Notes: generated from the sequence alone by a model not told the origin. 64,000 nt of DNA from Diplonema japonicum (GCA_964019335.1 OZ025699.1:124001-188000); one strand, 5' to 3'. Counted from the stretch's first letter, positions 50,401 to 59,012 are shown. Program-made: numbers and translations.

Positions 50401-51401
50401 GCGGCCTCCTTGACGGCTTCAGTGAACTGCTTGTTTAACCTGACCGGGTCTCCTGTTCTCTGCAGGTGCCTCAGGGTGTACTCCAGATGATTCCTGTACC
50501 CCTCCCAGTCAGCTTTTTTGAAGCTGAATTTCTTAATGGTTGGTCCGGTTTCGTATTTCGTTCTTATCCGGATGGACATGGGTATGTGGTCAGACCCCCA
50601 TGAATCGAGGGTTGTCCAGGATCTAGAGTCCATGTCTGGCCCGCTTATCACCAGGTCCGGTGATGATAAGGAACCTCTTGTGTTCAATAGTGTCGGTGTG
50701 GCTTTGTCATTCCAGGGTCGCATCCCTTTCTCGATCATCCACTTTGCGACTTTGTCACCTATGAGGTCCTCTTTCTTTCTTCTCCCGTCCCACAGAGGGT
50801 GGTGGGCGTTGAAATCCCCCATGATTAAGGTTCTGTCCCCTGTCGGGAGTGTGTTCGGGTTGAAGTAGGTGTCGATGCTCGGTCTGTCATCGCTCGGATC
50901 TGACGGCGATGTTGGTGGAAGGTAGATGTTCACCAGGAGGATCTCCTTTTGACCTGGCGGGTATATCTTGACGTCCAGTCTTTCCGTCACGTCATTTTTC
51001 TTCTCCTTCCTTTCGACACCGCTAGCGTTGATGCCTTCTTTCACGAGAGTCAGTAAGCCGCCCCCTTTTATGGGGAAATTCCTCCTTCTCGGTCGCGTCC
51101 TGTCTCTTCGGAAAGCTCTGTACCCTTCGAACCAGCCGTGGATCGCATCGTCTGATGTTAGGTGTGTCTCTTGGAGACACAGGATGTCCGGCGCTGTTTC
51201 TTCGATAGCCTTCTCGATTTCGGCCTTCCTAGCTCTGAGGGACCTCACGTTCAGCGAGACTATCTTCAGCCATCCGTCTTTCGCGGCTGGCCCCGGGTTC
51301 TGCTCGACGTCACCGCACGCCAAGATGTCCATATCATGTGGTCCGCAACCTTTGCGCATCTTTCTCGGTGTGGTCGAGGGTCGTTTCAGCATGTATGTCA
51401 C
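47409..51401 (-). CDS. LINE B- ORF2: 2A-like peptide, APE endonuclease, RT, RNase H, CCHC finger (intact)
   Basis: 1330 codons. The 2A-like MDILACGDVEQNPGP ends at residue 38; the first ATG (51401) lies 23 codons upstream of this Met, and either could be used. The endonuclease runs from about 43 to 280 (QETHL, GDFNAH near 194, SDHIPM near 267). The RT follows (FRKGRSTEEN, VPQGTILAP, YADD near 734). RNase H starts near 1055 (FTDGSVKDG, ICTDSQS, YVPSHCGYKWNEKAD). CHLCSQPQTLSHLLREC near 1275 is the finger. All motifs are intact. By eye, identity to B+ ORF2 is clearly lower than that of their 3' UTRs. Confidence 0.91.
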   Translation of the reverse strand: MTYMLKRPSTTPRKMRKGCGPHDMDILACGDVEQNPGPAAKDGWLKIVSLNVRSLRARKAEIEKAIEETAPDILCLQETHLTSDDAIHGWFEGYRAFRRDRTRPRRRNFPIKGGGLLTLVKEGINASGVERKEKKNDVTERLDVKIYPPGQKEILLVNIYLPPTSPSDPSDDRPSIDTYFNPNTLPTGDRTLIMGDFNAHHPLWDGRRKKEDLIGDKVAKWMIEKGMRPWNDKATPTLLNTRGSLSSPDLVISGPDMDSRSWTTLDSWGSDHIPMSIRIRTKYETGPTIKKFSFKKADWEGYRNHLEYTLRHLQRTGDPVRLNKQFTEAVKEAARLFIPRGGARGGKAWWTEELTQLVGRRNALKKEIMSDIGIPSIEQCERLGEISRQVQKQIDEGKKRAWADYMKELSQKKDLGHAFRTIKTLDGRKDKDPVAPLMAGGKLHTSAKQKADVLVEHYAKAFAPHLNKDTKKMLDGENRKSKVIKDLRDRVTCPGISMEELKHALRQLKKGKSPGPDGVYNEMLKHLGGTAMDTLLHLFNMSWEKGVVPSDWRFTHIIPLYKGKGKSRSDPASYRPISLTSNISKTMERIVKIRVDYHQDVGDVKRVHKMQSGFRKGRSTEENVLQVTTKLNRIRDDEFCGGLLLFDLKGAFDTVWHKGLNAKMRSNGYPQRITDWVAAFLDQRIAAVKVSGETGKHEHITGGVPQGTILAPTLFSIYMDDLSETFEKEGIDAVMYADDIAVVLHEKDLDSLNGKLMKILRVVESWCSRNSMVISKGKTEFLPVAGISYPQRTLKGKIRATFKTGEELEVVEKTKLLGVTFEEDMLFSEHSRDVLERGESRVRLLSCLAGTRWGCKKVVLRALYLTYVQPVFRYCLGVYGSFLPSGRNTPHEGIKKLQYRAAVKITGCIASSETFATLNEAGLWTLDALIEHDSLLLYESLMRKVDTAAYQATQPLEDLTRYEKLLPRRTWSDKQREASKAYKLPERTGTPHSGAVFMRRLAVAPWQRFEGQLVLSPFLDTQVKRTDPKEVRKEATTNTLNRLCEKHGRAFCMVFTDGSVKDGKNGGSAAILLHNGSDAAYGISGGLYSTSYKCELRALRLGIRLATRLSERKLASQGMVLICTDSQSVIRKMCQGHMSAASKDDFELWQEVASLTGRGHKLIVQYVPSHCGYKWNEKADQKAKEASERLAHTRETDIEVVKTLVRKHVIRSHLRLWKDTGVTKTYREQFAGSYEKFEELDRKKEVAIMRLRVGKSPLTCGYLLIPPVEEVPCHLCSQPQTLSHLLRECQDGKRIDQRSQIFGSSLPSLKVLLSTDACKTAQLLERQGTL

Positions 51402-51448
51402 TCTGCCTTTGTGGTCACCCCTACCTTCAGGTCTTCGAAGATAGGGTT

Positions 51449-51575
51449 GTACGACTTGGGGGGGGCCGGCCCTAACAGACCTTACGTCGCCACCACTAAC
51501 GCCTTGTCCCGTTTGGACACCCCTATACGTGCGGGGCCGGCCAGGATTTAGCCGCGAGTTGTAGCCAAGTCGTAC
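51449..51575 (-). promoter_or_regulatory. Conserved structured RNA element between ORF1 and ORF2 of LINE B-
   Basis: In the minus sense, gtacgacttgg (51575-51565) pairs with ccaagtcgtac (51459-51449). It holds two ggccggcc octamers, the tgtcc/ggaca hairpin and aaggcgttagtggtggcgacg, as in B+ (11862) and C (9027). It ends 47 bases before the ORF2 ATG at 51401. Confidence 0.75.
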
Positions 51576-51815
51576 GAGCTTCCTTCGCGCAGAGAGATGA
51601 CATTGCTGTGACCCGTTGTCGTCGTCGTCGTCGTCGTCGTGTATTATTTTTTTTTTATTTTTATATTTTTTTTTTGTTGTTTTTTTTTTTTTTCTCTTGT
51701 TCTTTTATTTTCTTTATGTTTTTTTTTTTGTTTTTGTTTTTTTTTTTATGGTTTTTTTTTTTTTTTTTTTTTTTTATTATTTTTTTTTTTGTAGACGAAT
51801 TGGGGGGTTGGGGGC
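51576..51815 (-). other. A-rich inter-ORF tract of LINE B-
   Basis: In the minus sense, nearly pure A with scattered other bases (about 51800-51645) then (ACG)n near 51620-51640. It is equivalent in position to the A-rich tracts of B+ and C. No gene. Confidence 0.7.
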
Positions 51816-52382
51816 TTAATAGGGAAACACTTTCTTTTTTCTTTTTTTTTTCTGCAGGGGTTGGATGCTGGTCTGGACGGCTGCCAGTCCTTCCCCCTGC
51901 TTCAGCACCGCCTCCCCTTGCGCACTGACCTGTTTCTGCAGGGCCGGGTAACTGGACTGTGCTTCTGCCAGAGACGTCCTCTGTCTCTGCAGTTCCTCTC
52001 TCTGCGCGGTGATCTCCTGTCTCTGCGCCGAGAGTTCGGCCCTCTGTGCCGCAACTTCTTGATGCAGATTCTGCATCTGGGCTACCATATCTGGCGAGAT
52101 TGTTGCCTGTTGTTGCTGTTGTTGGGGGGGCTCCTGTGTGTTTTTTTGGGGTGTGGCGGTCCTCTTCCTCCACTCTTCTACTGCCTTGCAGTAGAGCTGC
52201 CACCCTACCGACCGGCCGTAGAATTCCAGAAATTCTTCTGGGCTGTACCTGTCTTGGTGGACTTTTGTTCTTTTTTTTTTTTCTTCCCCCTTCCTCGACC
52301 ACTTCTTCCCTCCTGCAGCCCTGGACTCCAGGGGGTCGGCCACCTTTATCGCCGGCAGGACTTCTGCCGTGGCGCCGTTCAC
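51816..52382 (-). pseudogene. LINE B- ORF1, main part
   Basis: Frame open to the stop at 51816. It contains SPEEFLEFYGRSVGWQLY, shared with B+ and C ORF1, then a Gln-rich segment and repeated QRAELSAQRQEITAQREEL-type heptads (coiled coil), with a basic end. The N-terminal part lies in another frame (52713-52453); the break falls near a run of nine G bases (about 52400-52408 on the plus strand). The ORF1 product is presumed to bind the element RNA. Confidence 0.7.
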
Positions 52383-52452
52383 CTTGATGCAGGTGTGGTG
52401 GGGGGGGGTGCGTGCGGTGTAGAGGAGGAAGGACGCGCCGCGCCTTCCGTCG

Positions 52453-52713
52453 TCAGGATACGACCTTCTCGGTCTGCTCTGAGACCGTTGCTGCGAGAAT
52501 CGCAGCTGCGCCCTTCTCCTCCACTCCCTTCGGCAGCGGACCGATGATCCAGTTGCCCTTCCGCACCTCGTCCTTCTTCTCCTTCTTCTTCTCTTCCTCT
52601 TCTTCGAATACCAGATTTAACTCTGGCATCGCCGCGGCTTCTTCGTCCACCTGCATCTGCAGGCTGTCCAGTGGGGGCCTCGTGGAGGCGTCCGCGCTGG
52701 TCTGCTGATCCAT
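52453..52713 (-). pseudogene. LINE B- ORF1, N-terminal piece
   Basis: 86 codons from MDQQTSADASTRPPL, resembling MSDKQKEAGTSTRSPL of LINE C. A Glu/Lys-rich patch follows. It stops at 52453, before the homopolymer, while homology continues in the next frame. An indel in the C/G run is the simplest explanation. Confidence 0.62.
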
Positions 52714-52883
52714 TTTTATAAATTTTTATTAAAATTTATTATGTGATAGTGTATCAGACCCCCCACCAAAAGTTTAGAGGATACAGCACCAGGGCTTCCC
52801 ACGTGATCACTCACCGCAGTACTAACCTGGCCTGCTGGTGCTTAACTTCCCAAATCAGGCGGGATGGGGGGCATTCACCAGAC
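52714..52883. other. Spacer upstream of LINE B-
   Basis: AT-rich for 30 bases and then mixed sequence. I see no gene and no clear LINE 5' boundary. Confidence 0.5.
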
Positions 52884-52930
52884 CAGCATTCATTATTATA
52901 CCGGCGCATCCGGTATAATAATGAATGCTG
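52884..52930. repeat. Perfect 21-bp inverted repeat (snap-back hairpin)
   Basis: Arms 52884-52904 and 52910-52930 are exact reverse complements around a 5-base loop (cgcat). The arms include cattattataccgg. It resembles a MITE-like or transposon-end palindrome. No coding sequence is attached. Confidence 0.85.
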
Positions 52931-53122
52931 TAAAATGAAAATAATAGGGTACCTAAAAGGCGGCCCTGCTTGTTGTGGCTCTCAACAAAATTCGTAGAAA
53001 CGATCAAGCTGGTGATTAACTTCGAATGCTACACAAGTGGAAAAAAAGTTCTGGGTTACCGTGGAAAAAAAAGAGTTCGAACGTACATGGTGTAGTGGAA
53101 ATAAGATTAGGTTGGATGGCAG

Positions 53123-53273
53123 TCGCTTTTTATTCCCACTTGCAATATCATTTCAGTCACCTTTATTCTCCTTTTTATTCGACTTTCTGTTTTCGTATGC
53201 AGTATTTATCCCTTTTCACCTGTTGTTTACTTTTTCGCTTTTTATTCCCACTTGCAATATCATTTTAGTTACC
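53123..53273. repeat. Pair of 39-base direct repeats
   Basis: tcgctttttattcccacttg and following bases at 53123-53161 recur at 53235-53273 with two changes, 112 bases apart. No gene is visible around them. Confidence 0.75.
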
Positions 53274-53284
53274 GAAATAGATCC

Positions 53285-53380
53285 GATTTTCATTTTGGTG
53301 GCTTGTTTAACTCGTTGATGTTGCTTCGCTCGTGAAGTCATATTCCCACTCGTTAAACCACTGCCACCACGCGTGAAAAT
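53285..53380. repeat. MITE-like block 1
   Basis: ggtggcttgtttaactcgtt ... cactcgttaaaccactgccacc forms an imperfect inverted repeat. The same block occurs, longer, at 53970-54100. The centre holds cttcgctcgtgaag. Confidence 0.6.
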
Positions 53381-53501
53381 CATACGATCTTATTTTCACT
53401 AAATAAATAGTTTTATATAACTCGAGCCGGGTTTTCAAGGGTGGGAGTGAAAATATTTTACTTTATGTCACTCCCAGCTTTATTTTCACTCCCAGTTACC
53501 T

Positions 53502-53578
53502 TGAAATTAGGCCCAGGAGTGAAATAATGTTCGAGCGTGAAATAATGTAACATTATTTCACTCCTGGGCCTAATTTCA
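53502..53578. repeat. Perfect 30-bp inverted repeat with 17-base loop
   Basis: Arms 53502-53531 and 53549-53578 match exactly as reverse complements; gagtgaaataatg occurs within the arm and a related gcgtgaaataatg in the loop. It stops 14 bases before a possible splice acceptor of the recombinase-like exon at 53593. Confidence 0.85.
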
Positions 53579-53592
53579 CCTATTCCACCTAG

Positions 53593-53886
53593 GTCAGCAA
53601 GATCAACGCCATCATCCAACGAAACTTCGGTAAAAAAATGCAGAGCTTTCCCGGGGTTGCACTTCTTTTGAAGAAGGCTATGAGGCAAAAAAAAGCTTCG
53701 GTATTTAGTCAGGAACAAATGAAAGAGTATCTGGCAATGAAATTCAGCGACTCCTACAACATGTGTCAGGCATATGCAGCTTGCATGTTTGCAAGTGGGA
53801 TGAGGACAAAAGAGTCGCACAAACTGAAATTTAGCGACGTTGTATCTCCCAACACTAACCCAAATCCCACTTTTCACTTGTTGTAA
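53593..53886 (+). pseudogene. Tyrosine-recombinase-like fragment (Arg-box region)
   Basis: Open frame of 97 codons after a plausible acceptor (ctattccacctag). It reads VSKINAIIQRNFGKKMQSF and later YAACMFASGMRTKESHKLKFSDV, which fits the first catalytic Arg region of tyrosine recombinases (A..tGmR..Elc.LkwsDi). The remaining catalytic residues (His-x-x-Arg, Tyr) are absent. It could be debris of a Crypton- or DIRS-like element, or of a captured recombinase gene. A functional gene is unlikely. Confidence 0.5.
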
Positions 53887-53969
53887 CCCTGTAACCTCCC
53901 ACCCTTTCAAACCCGGCTCTTGTTAAATAAAACAACGTATTAGTGAAAATAAGAGCATTATTCCACTTG

Positions 53970-54100
53970 TGGTGGCAGGTTTAACTCGTAGCTTTTTACT
54001 TCACGAGCGCAGCGAAACGGGATATTTAGTTCACTTGCTTCGCTCGTGAACTAAGATCCCTACTCGTTAAACCCCCTGCCACCACGCGTGAAATAATGCT
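53970..54100. repeat. MITE-like block 2
   Basis: ggtggcaggtttaactcgta ... ctcgttaaaccccctgccacc forms the outer inverted repeat, and cttcacgagcg ... cgctcgtgaa an inner one. It is related to block 1 at 53285-53380. Confidence 0.65.
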
Positions 54101-54154
54101 ATCTTGTTTTCACTTACTAAATAGCTAATTATTTATTTCTTCATGTTTTCTTTA

Positions 54155-54376
54155 GAACTTTACCATGGGACGCAAGGCAAAGTGTAGGGTGCCGTGAAGC
54201 AAAAAGCCAAAAAGGAAATCCTCAGGGAATCCATAGCCTCAACAAGAACCAGTGACGTGTACGCCAAGGAGTGGACTGCGTTCAAGGAATTCTGTGATAT
54301 CAAGCGCTGAAAGCCCAAAGAAGATGGTGCAAAACGGGACGGGGGGCTATCTGCCTCTTCTCTGTGGTCGCTTTAC
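54155..54376 (+). pseudogene. Degenerate N-terminal (core-binding) part of a tyrosine-recombinase-like gene
   Basis: After an acceptor-like ttttctttag, the frame reads AVKQKAKKEILRESIASTRT then SDVYAKEWTAFKEFCDIKR and stops at 54308-54310. The pattern (S.RT...Y...W..F.eFC) fits the SAM-like N-terminal domain of such recombinases. The ATG at 54165 is in a different frame. It lies downstream of the Arg-box fragment, so the order is not that of one gene. Confidence 0.4.
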
Positions 54377-54445
54377 TCGTGCCTCAATGAAAAATAGAGC
54401 ACGGGGAGAGGCACCAATCGTACCCGCGAATTACTACGCTTTATT

Positions 54446-54640
54446 GGGAAGGGAAGGGACGGGAAGGGAAGGGACCCCCCCCTGAAGGGAAGGGAAGGGA
54501 AGGGAAGGGAAGGGAAGGGAAGGGAAGGGAAGGGAAGGGAAGGGAAGGGAAGGGAAGGGAAGGGAAGGGAAGGGAAGGGAAGGGAAGGGAAGGGAAGGGA
54601 AGGGAAGGGAAGGGAAGGGAAGGGACCCCCCCCTGACCTA
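54446..54640. repeat. (GGGAA)n pentanucleotide array
   Basis: Almost pure gggaa units from about 54446 to 54625, with an agggacccccccctga string on both sides (near 54470 and 54620). On the minus strand it reads (TTCCC)n and follows the 3' UTR of LINE D, so it may be the microsatellite tail of D. Confidence 0.9.
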
Positions 54641-54722
54641 CAGCAACCCGCCCCCTAAAAGAAAACTCAAAGTACAGGACAAGCCCCCCGCTAGAGGGCC
54701 GCCCTATGGGAGGGGGGGGGGT

Positions 54723-57700
54723 CTATCTGTTAATACTCCCCTTCTGGAGCATTGCTTTCATCCCGATTGAGGCCGTGAGCGTCTTGCGGAGTCGTGTGAT
54801 GCGGTCCCGCTTGTAGGCGGCTTTCAATTCCATCAGCTTGTCGTGCGTGGAGCGGGTGGCGAAAATAGGCCTCCTGGAGAAACCAATAGCTGCCTTTCCT
54901 CCAATGGCGATGAGGGACTTCACTCTTTTTCTCTCGTCCGCTGGGAAGGGGCGTCGCTTCTTCCGTGCCCTGCATGCTGTGTTTATCTTTACGATGAGAG
55001 CTTTGATTCTGCGCGCCCTATCTTCCAGCAGGCCTCCCAAAGACTTTCCGGTCGTCCATTCGAAGTCAATGGCCAGTTCCACCGCCGACACCTCCGAGGT
55101 GGTGTCCTTCTCTACCCAGCGCAGTTGTGACAACCATTGTAGCAGCGGGTTCAGGTACTGGGACAGGACCCCGCTCACTCCTTCGAGCTCGCCAGCTATC
55201 GGAACGGGGCATCTCTTACCTACCACATTTCGAATCCACGGCAGCGGCTGTGTGTTGACATCCTCCTTCTGCATGAGCTCTACGTCTCGTTTCTCAACCA
55301 CCACGGCTAAGTATCGTTGCAGCTTCTCTAGGTACGCAAAGTCATGTCCTCTCGGCAGAATCGCGTGCAATTCCAGACACAGGGGCCATCCTGTCCTGTT
55401 GCGCAGTGGTTCCAAGCCGTCCTGTGCTAGCTCTTCCTGTGCGCAGGCGCATTCGTAGAGTTGATGGCGGAGTAGGGTAACCGTGTCCGGGTACGGTGAT
55501 TCGCACAGGTCGCACCTGAACCCTTGTGTGCGTGGTACTGTCGTTGCTGGGACTTGGCTTATGCTCTCTTCGACTTCTTCGGTGTCGTCACCTTCTGGTG
55601 CCAGGGGGACGCTTCTTTGGTTCGTTCCTGCATGCGGGCTAAGGTAGGGGACCCCTCCGGTGATAACCCGTCTCAGGCAGTAGGACATGAGCGGGTCTTT
55701 GGCTGTTTTCCATAGTTGGTTGGTTTTGGGATCCGCTCCCGCCTCCATCCCTCTCACTGTGTTCCTCTCGTTCGCCAGCGACCTGCTCCGGGCTTTCCTC
55801 ACCGCGTCCCTAAAGACGTGTCCGCGTTCGGCCCAGGGTTTGTTCCCACAGTCTAGCAATTGCGCCCAGCTCCATCCTATATAGGGGAGCCACCGACAGA
55901 CCAGGTTGCCTACTGGTCCCATCGGGGTGGACCCCGTGCCGTACCCCGCAGCGATCTGCATGCATCTCTGTCGTAGTCGTTCGTCGTCGAGCGCTCCGGA
56001 CACTACCTTCAGGGAGTGGTATATCACATAGGAGAGGGGATCGTTGGTATGCCCCTTCAAGAGGACTGTGTTCACTGCGGTTGGAGAGCGTCCACGGTGG
56101 TGAGGGCCCCATAGGTTGCACGTTACCCTTGTCGACAATTTCTTGAGCGTCTCGTCACATGGGGGGGAGAACGGTCCGCTGTAGAGGCATGACGGAAGAA
56201 TCGTCGTGCTGACCATGTGTGCTTTCGTTTCGAAGGCTAACCTCGTGCAACCCAGCCGGTCTAGCGAGTCAAGCGCATCCGTGGTCGGTTTGTTCCATTT
56301 CGTCCCTGTCCTGCGCGTGTTGATTTTCACGCCAAGCCCTTTGAGGTCCGACACCGTCTTGTATGGTACAGGTACTTCCGAGCCTTTCCTCATCGCCGTT
56401 CGGTCTCCCACGACTCTCGACTTGAACCCTTCCGCGGTGCCAAAGCCCACCGTCTTTTCCTTGTTGACCTGCATCCCCGTCAGGTCGCAAAACTCTAGAG
56501 TCCCTTCGACCGCTGCCTGCAGTGAGTCCCGCAGCTTCGCTAACAGGTAAGCGTCGTCGGCATATGCTAGCACCTCGGCGTCCGGCGCTACCTGCTCGAC
56601 GGCCCGTATCATGATGGACAGCAAGGCGTTGATGATGATGACCGACAGCGGGCACCCCTGGAGGATACCGTTTGTGGCCTCAAACGTGTCACCAACTCCT
56701 ATGGGGCACTTGAACCTCCTCGTGATCTGGGAGTACATCCCTTGGAGTGCTCTTCCTATAGATTCGTCCATCCCCAGGGCGCTCATGAGGTCAAGGGACA
56801 ACTGTTGTGGTACCAGGTCGAAGCACTTTCTAAAATCCAGGGCTAGTCCCTCCAGCGGTTCCCCATCCACCAAAGCCAGCTCCAGCTTGGTACACAGTTC
56901 CATGAGGGCTGTCGTCGTACTGTGCTTGGGCCTAAACCCGTGCTGTCTCGGCGTGATCCAACGTTCCTGCCAGTCAAGGACACCCTTCAGCCTCGTACAC
57001 GCCCACAAGCGGTAGATGGTGCTGGTCACCGTGATGGGTCGGTGGTTCAGAGGGGCTGACCCTTCACCCTTTGGAATCAGTGACACCAGGGCTGTCGTGA
57101 TCTGTCTCGGCCACTGGCCTGTCTCCTCAATCAGGTTGAAGAGGTCTGCGAAGGCTCTCAGGATGCTCACCGGAAGACGTTTCAGCTCACTCATCCGCCA
57201 ACCGTCCACGCCACAGGCCCCTTTGTCTGGCTTCTTCTTGATCACCTCCCTCAGCTGTTCCGCTGTGATCGAAGTACGCGACATTAGGGTTTTCTTGATC
57301 ATGTTCCCGTAGCGCTGTGCAAATCGTTCGTACTGTGGCTCGTCCTCTGGTGCCCGTGCAGAAAAGACGCCCGACCAAGCGTCTCGCATCACCTCGTCCA
57401 TCTTCCGTAGGTTTGCGGTCACTCCACCATCTGCCGTCTCAACCACATCTGTCCTTTGGTTTGGGTGGTCTTTGATCCAGGCTGTGATGTGTCTGCGCTC
57501 CTTCCCAAAATCAGAGCGTATTGAACGTTCGTATGCTTTCGCCTGCATGTTCTTGCGGCATAGGAGCAGCTCCGACAACATTCCCTGGGAGTAGTCCTCA
57601 GCTATTTCAAGCTCCCCCCTGATGCTATCAATACTCCCTGTCGCGTCGATCTTGCAGAACTCGACCTTCAGCTCTTCCCCTAGCGTCGTTATGTTTCTGA

Positions 57701-59012
57701 GCGCGTTCCGTATCTCCACCGGGAGCGGCCCGCAGTGTCCACCCTCATAGAGTTTCAACATTTGCTGTTTTGCACTTCGAATTTTGAGCTTCAACTTCTC
57801 AAGCCGCTGTTGTCGATTTGTTGCCGCCCCGACTGCCGACTCCGTTGACCTCGCACTCAGCTCTGACCTCGTAGGCTCCCGTACCTTGCCCCTTCCGGTG
57901 TATACGTTGCGTACCGGTCCCACGTACCCATGTAGTAGGTATTGTTCCGCAAGGTCTGATATCTCTGAGAAAGCTTCGGTTGGCCTCTGTGCTGCAATGA
58001 ACTCACGGTACCTCGACTTCTGCATCAGTGTCTCCGCTATTCCGACTGGCGCCTTCTTGGTCTTTGGTATCTCCTGCGGGACGGTGTATCTTAGGACTTC
58101 TTGTCGAAAGGCTGGGATGTTGAGTGTTACCGACAGGCATCGGTGGTCCGACCCGGAGATAGCCTCGCTTACTCCGCAATGCTCGAGCCCCTGGGCCGCG
58201 ATGTTGTTCAACAGTACCCTATCAACCCGCGTGTTGCAATTGGTTCTGACAAGTGTGCTCTCTACCTGTACTCCATCCCTCCGAGCACAGAACGCAGCGG
58301 CGTCTATCCAGTCCGTTTGTAAAGCCCTCCTTAGTGTGGCGGATCGGGTTTCGTCCGTGTTGAAGTCCCCCACTACTGCCACCGGCACGTCTCCCAGCTC
58401 GAACTTGAGTCGGTGTAGTAGGTAATGGAGAAGCTCTTCACGGTACTTTGCCTTCGTCGGGTCTTGGCCTGAGTGGCAGTATACATTCACCAGGTGGAGC
58501 CATCGCTTGTTCCCATCAAGTGAGATCTTTACGTGTGACCATCTGTCTTTATGTGGCCCAGTCGTTTCACAGATCACTGCTGTCCGTGGTTTCTTCACAA
58601 AGGTCCCCAATCCGCCCCGCTTCGCTATCGTCAGAGACGTGACACCTTTGGTCTCCCTCCCTGGTTGAGGTTTGCTCCAGAATCTGGTGTACCGTCTGCC
58701 CCAAACATCATCTCTCAGCACGTGCTCGATCTCCAGCTGCGTCTGTGCCGTGAGGGCAGTTTCTTGGATGCAGAATGCGTCCGGGAGGACAGTAGAGTAC
58801 TCACCCAGCCGGTTGTTCAGTGCTGAGCCGTTGTGTGTGAGAATGGTGAAACTCTCTCGACCTGGCCCGGGGTGGGGTTCGACACCCTGTTCGATGAGGC
58901 GCTCAAACTTCTTGTCAGATAGACGTATCGGGTCGTATTTGGACGGACGGGAATGGGAATGGAGTGGAGGGAATGGGTTTGAGGGGTGGGTTTGGGGGGA
59001 GTTCTCCTGGAG
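54723..59012 (-). CDS. LINE D ORF2: APE endonuclease, reverse transcriptase, C2HC finger
   Basis: Open for about 1430 codons from the TGA at 59013 to the stop at 54723, with no ATG near the N-terminus. The N-terminus has LIEQGVEPHPGP, a 2A-like string with His in place of the essential Asn. The APE endonuclease follows (ILTHNGSALNN, CIQETAL, GDFNTDE near 58365, SDHRC), then the RT (VSLIPKGEG, FRPKHSTTTAL, LDFRKCFD, GILQGCPLSV, YADD near 56553) and CDLCESPYPDTVTLLRHQLYEC as a finger near 55500. There is no RNase H. The start codon is uncertain: GTG or other non-AUG starts, or readthrough of the TGA, would be needed for the full N-terminus. Confidence 0.82.
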   Translation of the reverse strand, partial: LQENSPQTHPSNPFPPLHSHSRPSKYDPIRLSDKKFERLIEQGVEPHPGPGRESFTILTHNGSALNNRLGEYSTVLPDAFCIQETALTAQTQLEIEHVLRDDVWGRRYTRFWSKPQPGRETKGVTSLTIAKRGGLGTFVKKPRTAVICETTGPHKDRWSHVKISLDGNKRWLHLVNVYCHSGQDPTKAKYREELLHYLLHRLKFELGDVPVAVVGDFNTDETRSATLRRALQTDWIDAAAFCARRDGVQVESTLVRTNCNTRVDRVLLNNIAAQGLEHCGVSEAISGSDHRCLSVTLNIPAFRQEVLRYTVPQEIPKTKKAPVGIAETLMQKSRYREFIAAQRPTEAFSEISDLAEQYLLHGYVGPVRNVYTGRGKVREPTRSELSARSTESAVGAATNRQQRLEKLKLKIRSAKQQMLKLYEGGHCGPLPVEIRNALRNITTLGEELKVEFCKIDATGSIDSIRGELEIAEDYSQGMLSELLLCRKNMQAKAYERSIRSDFGKERRHITAWIKDHPNQRTDVVETADGGVTANLRKMDEVMRDAWSGVFSARAPEDEPQYERFAQRYGNMIKKTLMSRTSITAEQLREVIKKKPDKGACGVDGWRMSELKRLPVSILRAFADLFNLIEETGQWPRQITTALVSLIPKGEGSAPLNHRPITVTSTIYRLWACTRLKGVLDWQERWITPRQHGFRPKHSTTTALMELCTKLELALVDGEPLEGLALDFRKCFDLVPQQLSLDLMSALGMDESIGRALQGMYSQITRRFKCPIGVGDTFEATNGILQGCPLSVIIINALLSIMIRAVEQVAPDAEVLAYADDAYLLAKLRDSLQAAVEGTLEFCDLTGMQVNKEKTVGFGTAEGFKSRVVGDRTAMRKGSEVPVPYKTVSDLKGLGVKINTRRTGTKWNKPTTDALDSLDRLGCTRLAFETKAHMVSTTILPSCLYSGPFSPPCDETLKKLSTRVTCNLWGPHHRGRSPTAVNTVLLKGHTNDPLSYVIYHSLKVVSGALDDERLRQRCMQIAAGYGTGSTPMGPVGNLVCRWLPYIGWSWAQLLDCGNKPWAERGHVFRDAVRKARSRSLANERNTVRGMEAGADPKTNQLWKTAKDPLMSYCLRRVITGGVPYLSPHAGTNQRSVPLAPEGDDTEEVEESISQVPATTVPRTQGFRCDLCESPYPDTVTLLRHQLYECACAQEELAQDGLEPLRNRTGWPLCLELHAILPRGHDFAYLEKLQRYLAVVVEKRDVELMQKEDVNTQPLPWIRNVVGKRCPVPIAGELEGVSGVLSQYLNPLLQWLSQLRWVEKDTTSEVSAVELAIDFEWTTGKSLGGLLEDRARRIKALIVKINTACRARKKRRPFPADERKRVKSLIAIGGKAAIGFSRRPIFATRSTHDKLMELKAAYKRDRITRLRKTLTASIGMKAMLQKGSINR

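Larger units (their letters stand above)
46590..52713 (-). mobile_element. LINE B- (2A-APE-RT-RNase H), poly(A) next to tRNA-Asp
   Basis: Minus-strand element: ORF1 (52713-51816, broken by a shift at a C run), A-rich tract, stem-closed element (51575-51449), ORF2 51401-47409 (open), 3' UTR ending in ATTATTATT and poly(A) at 46598-46590. It is the uninterrupted counterpart of B+. Confidence 0.88.

Noticed and set aside
53026-53318. Short plus-strand hydrophobic frames near 53.1 kb
   Set aside because: They lie over AT-rich direct repeats, lack recognisable domains and are best seen as chance.
54446-54640. CRISPR-like array
   Set aside because: It is a plain pentanucleotide microsatellite without spacers.
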